64,000 nucleotides of DNA from Myxococcales bacterium. Its GTDB lineage: Bacteria > Myxococcota_A > UBA9042. Within the stretch, counting starts at the first letter, position 1, and each line of letters begins with the position of its first letter. Location of the stretch: contig CANLIC010000008.1 of the NCBI GenBank assembly GCA_947491025.1, forward strand, positions 62,001-126,000, read 5' to 3'. The notes beneath the pieces are model-generated. The model made no database searches. It worked only from the letters and a program-made list of their open reading frames with translations, and was not told the DNA's origin. The position numbers were made by a program, and so were the translations under genes. This document shows positions 61,020 to 64,000 of this stretch, in pieces.

Positions 61020-61584
61020 GAGCGATGATCGCGGGCGTCCGGCCAGTGGTCAGCCGTGGGCCTAGCCCGGCAGCGGCCCCATGGGTCTCCGTGGCCGCGT
61101 CCGCAGTGTCCAGTTGAGGCGATCTCTGGGCCGACCACAGCTACCGCGACAACCCGGTGCGGCGACCGAGCGGGCGAGTAGGACGGGGCTGGCACGGCAG
61201 TGGAGGGCGCGGGCCGAAACAGCGGACGCGACGGCGAAAGCGCGACTGCGTTGGCGCGACAGCGAAGGGGGCGACGCCAAGGGCGCCGGGAGCGCGAGCA
61301 CAGGCCGCTGTCGACGCAGGTGCAGCGTCAGCTGGCCATCGCTGCGCCCTTGGTGGCAGCGGTGACGGCGCGGGCCAAGGCGCATGCCCGGAGGTGCCTG
61401 ATCCCGGCGTGAAGCCAGTCGACAGTTGACCCCCACCCCGCCCACCCCTAGACTTTCGGCCCCCGTCCGCCGGTGATCTGAAGGTGGCGGGGCGGCACCA
61501 CAGGCGGCGCCGTGGCTGAGCGCGGCGAGGCTGGCAAGTCAGCGTCCGTCAGAGGCCGCCACCGCGGCTGGTGCAGGAGCACAG
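61020..61584 (+). other. Intergenic region upstream of the nucleotide-sugar dehydrogenase
   Basis: 565 bp, the longest gene-free stretch in the window. Short frames occur on both strands, but none has a ribosome site or protein-like composition. It contains a good housekeeping promoter at 61426-61454 and AGGAG ahead of the next ATG. No tRNA, small RNA or repeat is recognised in the first 400 bases. Confidence 0.5.
61426..61454 (+). promoter_or_regulatory. Housekeeping-type promoter of the nucleotide-sugar dehydrogenase
   Basis: TTGACC, a 17-bp C-rich spacer, then TAGACT; predicted start near 61461, with a leader of about 124 nt. Among the better promoter matches seen here. Confidence 0.5.
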
Positions 61585-62886
61585 ATGTCATTGAAGCAAC
61601 GGATCGAGAGCGGCGAAGCCCGGGTGGCCGTCATCGGCCTCGGCTACGTCGGCCTGCCGCTGGCGGTTCGCATCGCCGAGACCGGGATGCGCGTCGACGG
61701 CATCGACGTCAACGTCGGTCGAGTCGCCCGCATCAACGCCGGCGTCAGCGAGATCGGCGACGTGCCGTCGTCGGCGCTGGCGCCGCTGGTGGCGGCCGGC
61801 ATGTTGCGGGCGCACACCGACTTCGCGGTCGTCTCCGAGGTCGACGCCGCGATCATCTGCGTGCCGACGCCGCTCAACAAGACCCGTGACCCTGACGTCG
61901 GCTACATCGTCCGCGCGGCCGAGCAGATCGGCGCTCACATGCGCGCCGGCCAGCTCTTCGTGCTGGAGTCCACGACCTATCCGGGCTTCACCCGCGAGGT
62001 GCTGGCGCCGATGTTCGAGACGGCGTCCAACCTCAAGGCCGGTAGGGACTTCGACGTCGCCTTCTCGCCCGAGCGCATCGATCCCGGCAACGACCGCTAC
62101 GGCGTGCGCAACACCACCAAGATCGTCGGCGCGATGACGCCGGACGGCAACGAGGCCGTGGTGGCGCTGTACGGCCGCTTCATCGACAAAGTGCAGGCGG
62201 TGAGCAGCCCGGACGCTGCCGAGATGGTGAAGCTGCTCGAGAACACCTTCCGGGCCGTGAACATCGGCCTCGTCAATGAGCTGGCGGTGATGTGCCGGCG
62301 CCTTGACCTAGACGTCTGGGAGATCATCGACGCGGCGGCGACCAAGCCCTTTGGTTTCATGCCTTTCTACCCCGGACCAGGCCTCGGCGGGCACTGCATC
62401 CCCATCGACCCGCTCTACCTGAGCTGGAAGATGCGTGCCCTGAACTATCAGGCGCGCTTTATCGAGCTCGCCGACGCCATCAACACCGGGATGCCGACCC
62501 ACGTCGTGCGGGTGGTCCAGGACGCCCTGAACGATCAGGGCAAAGCGATGCGCGGCGCCAAGGTGCTGGTGCTGGGCGTCGCCTACAAGGCCGACATCGA
62601 CGATTTCCGCGAGTCGCCGGCGATCCCCATCTTGAACCAGCTGGTTCAGAAGGGCGCCGCCGTCGATTTCTACGACCCGCACGTCGCGCGCTTCGTCGAA
62701 GAGGGCCACGAGCACGTCGGCATCGAGGACCTCAGCCAGCTCGGCTCGTACGACGCGGTGGTGATCATCACCAACCACAAGGCGTTCGACTGCCAGGACA
62801 TTGTCGACCGCGCCCAGTTGGTCATCGACACCCGCAACGCCACCAAGAAGGTGACGCGCGGCCGTGACAAGATCGTCAAGCTCTAG
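61585..62886 (+). CDS. Nucleotide-sugar 6-dehydrogenase (WbpA/TviB-like)
   Basis: NAD-dependent four-electron oxidation of a UDP-sugar (probably UDP-GlcNAc or UDP-GalNAc) to the uronic acid for polysaccharide synthesis; cytoplasmic. It has 433 residues. The Rossmann motif is VIGLGYVGLPLAV (16-28); VPTPLNKTRDPD (93-104) and ESTTYPGFT (128-136) follow; the catalytic cysteine is C271 in GPGLGGHCIPIDP. The C-terminal domain has VLVLGVAYKADIDDFRESPA. The N-terminal and TPLNK/DP motifs favour the WbpA/TviB group over UDP-glucose dehydrogenase. AGGAG is 6 bases before the ATG. It is followed by an overlapping membrane-protein gene. Confidence 0.9.
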   Translation: MSLKQRIESGEARVAVIGLGYVGLPLAVRIAETGMRVDGIDVNVGRVARINAGVSEIGDVPSSALAPLVAAGMLRAHTDFAVVSEVDAAIICVPTPLNKTRDPDVGYIVRAAEQIGAHMRAGQLFVLESTTYPGFTREVLAPMFETASNLKAGRDFDVAFSPERIDPGNDRYGVRNTTKIVGAMTPDGNEAVVALYGRFIDKVQAVSSPDAAEMVKLLENTFRAVNIGLVNELAVMCRRLDLDVWEIIDAAATKPFGFMPFYPGPGLGGHCIPIDPLYLSWKMRALNYQARFIELADAINTGMPTHVVRVVQDALNDQGKAMRGAKVLVLGVAYKADIDDFRESPAIPILNQLVQKGAAVDFYDPHVARFVEEGHEHVGIEDLSQLGSYDAVVIITNHKAFDCQDIVDRAQLVIDTRNATKKVTRGRDKIVKL

Positions 62887-64000
62887 CCGCGGCAGCTCTG
62901 CGGCTCGCAAGCGCGCGGGTGGCGCTGGGCGCCCGGGCCCGGCCGCTGCCGTTCCGCGTCCGGTCCAGCGCTCCGAAGCGCTGCTGCGCTGGACGATCGG
63001 CCTCGCCGTCGGCGCCGCTTTTACCTGGCTGGCAGCGCGCAGCTGGCCCCTGGACGCCGTGGTCGGCGGCTCGCTGACGCTCGAGGCGACGGCCCTGGGC
63101 CCCGCGCTGGTCATGCGCAGCGCGGGCGGACCGGTGTCGTGGTCGGCGTCGCTGTTGCACTTACTCGGCTACTTTCTGGTGCAGTTCGTCATCCACGCTT
63201 TTCGGGTCGTGCGCTGGCAGCCCCTGGTCCGGCCTTTCGCCAAGGTCCCGCTGGCCATCCTGAACCGCGACGGCGCCATCGGCTTCATGGGCGTGTTTCT
63301 GCTGCCGTTGCGGCTGGGCGAGTTGGTGCGGCCGGTGCTGCTGGCGCGCGACGCCGGCATTCCGTTCGGCACGGGCCTGTCGCAGATCGCGGTCGAGCGC
63401 ATCGCCGATGGCCTGGTGGTGACGCTGTTGTTCTTCGCGGTACTGGTGCAGGTCCCAGCGGCAGCGCTGGAGCGAGCGCCCGAAGTCCAGGTGGGGGCCT
63501 ATGCGGCGCTGCTGGTCTTCGCCGGCGCGACGGTAGCGCTCTGCCTGACGGCTTTCGCCCGGGGCCTGACCATCCGCTTGATCGATCGCACCTTCGGCCG
63601 CCTGTCCGGCAAGCTCGGCCAGCGTCTGGTCGGCCTGCTGACCGCCTTCGTCGACGGCCTGCGCCTGCTCGGCAGTCCCCTTGCGGTGCTCGGCTTCTTG
63701 GGGCTGACCGCGGGTTACTGGCTGGTCAATGGCGCTGGCTATTGGCTGCTCGGGCTCGGCTTCGGCCTCCAACTTTCGCTGGTCGGCGCCTACGCCATGA
63801 TGTGCACCCTCGTCATCGGCATGATGATCCCGAACTCGCCGGGCAACGTCGGCAGCTTCTGGTACTTCGTCTTGCTACCGGCGGGGCTCTTTGGCGTGGA
63901 CGGTGGCTCACCGCGGGCCGTGGTCTTCGCCCTCGCGCTGTGGGCCATCCAGCTGCTGCAGGTGACGCTCTTTGGCCTCTGGGGCCTGTGGGCGCGCGGA
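62864..64000 (+). CDS. UPF0104 / lysylphosphatidylglycerol-synthase-type membrane protein, 3' end cut
   Basis: An open frame that runs to the end of the window (379 codons so far). After a basic, Ser/Arg-rich N-terminus come at least eight hydrophobic segments, with family-type stretches FRVVRWQPLVRPFAKVP, MGVFLLPLRLGELVRPVLL and AVERIADGLVVTLLFF, and a late PNSPGNVGSFWYFVLLPAGLFG. These match the UPF0104/AglD-like transmembrane family related to the flippase half of MprF. GTG 62864 is the best upstream start found, overlapping the previous gene by 23 bp, with AAGG about 11 bases before it; a later start is possible. Next to a sugar-nucleotide enzyme it could act in lipid or polysaccharide transfer. 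Confidence 0.75.
   Translation, partial: MTRSSSSSRGSSAARKRAGGAGRPGPAAAVPRPVQRSEALLRWTIGLAVGAAFTWLAARSWPLDAVVGGSLTLEATALGPALVMRSAGGPVSWSASLLHLLGYFLVQFVIHAFRVVRWQPLVRPFAKVPLAILNRDGAIGFMGVFLLPLRLGELVRPVLLARDAGIPFGTGLSQIAVERIADGLVVTLLFFAVLVQVPAAALERAPEVQVGAYAALLVFAGATVALCLTAFARGLTIRLIDRTFGRLSGKLGQRLVGLLTAFVDGLRLLGSPLAVLGFLGLTAGYWLVNGAGYWLLGLGFGLQLSLVGAYAMMCTLVIGMMIPNSPGNVGSFWYFVLLPAGLFGVDGGSPRAVVFALALWAIQLLQVTLFGLWGLWARG

Noticed and set aside
61081..61365. Small frames in the 565-bp intergenic region
   Set aside because: Arg/Ala-rich composition without ribosome sites; likely chance in GC-rich DNA.

Overview
The window is about 64 kb of uniformly GC-rich DNA with dense, mostly co-oriented genes. 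It looks chromosomal and most likely comes from a member of the Myxococcota or a close deltaproteobacterial relative. The pointers are a MYXO-CTERM-like sorting signal beside an MXAN_2562-type beta-barrel, an AgmX/PglI C-terminal domain protein, lipoproteins with CGxDGCGGxCG repeats, a GspN-containing type II secretion operon, and many large lipoproteins and unrecognised proteins. I see no rRNA, tRNA, CRISPR array, IS element, phage gene or attachment site.

Layout. 1-4065: asd (cut by the window start), a fused MYXO-CTERM/beta-barrel surface protein, and truA. 4082-5137 (minus): a Cys-rich lipoprotein. 5471-21872: an unbroken type II secretion operon gspCDEFGHIJKLMN, most genes touching or overlapping. 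22038-24613: cystathionine beta-synthase and a cystathionine gamma-lyase/synthase, a likely reverse transsulfuration pair. 24911-28872: an AgmX/PglI-type envelope protein, a Fur-family regulator (minus) and a coiled-coil protein with a 27-bp tandem repeat. 28941-31558: feoA-feoB and a small Cys-rich FeoB partner. 31555-32952 (minus): a tRNA nucleotidyltransferase family enzyme. 33097-41580: a 1939-residue CARDB/PKD/PPC lipoprotein and a large unrecognised protein. 41667-45969: a 40-residue basic protein, a methyltransferase-like protein, and tatB-tatC, where TatC carries an extra membrane segment and a large extra domain. 46031-50362 (minus): a sugar-nucleotide epimerase, rho and an unrecognised protein. 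50585-55680: a PEGA-domain protein, a lipoprotein and a DUF2723 membrane protein. 55707-56414 (minus): lexA. 56573-61019: a 2-oxo acid dehydrogenase E1 alpha subunit and a HExxH metalloprotease/beta-barrel protein. 61585-64000: a WbpA-like nucleotide-sugar dehydrogenase and a UPF0104-type membrane protein cut by the window end.

Regulation visible in the sequence. The gsp operon is preceded by a sigma-54 promoter matching the -24/-12 consensus throughout, with two perfect palindromes about 140-165 bp upstream of the predicted start. The MYXO-CTERM/beta-barrel gene has a near-perfect sigma-54 promoter and a sister palindrome (TGCCA-N3-TGGCA) at almost the same distance, so both units probably answer to one enhancer-binding protein. 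lexA has a perfect GGACAG-N4-CTGTCC palindrome filling its promoter spacer. A Fur-box-like sequence lies ahead of feoA. Several housekeeping-type promoters (TTGACC or TTGCCx, 17-18 bp, TAGAyy or TACGAT) can be read by eye. Export is a theme: Tat (to the periplasm), type II secretion (across the outer membrane) and many lipoproteins, signal-peptide proteins and barrels occur together.
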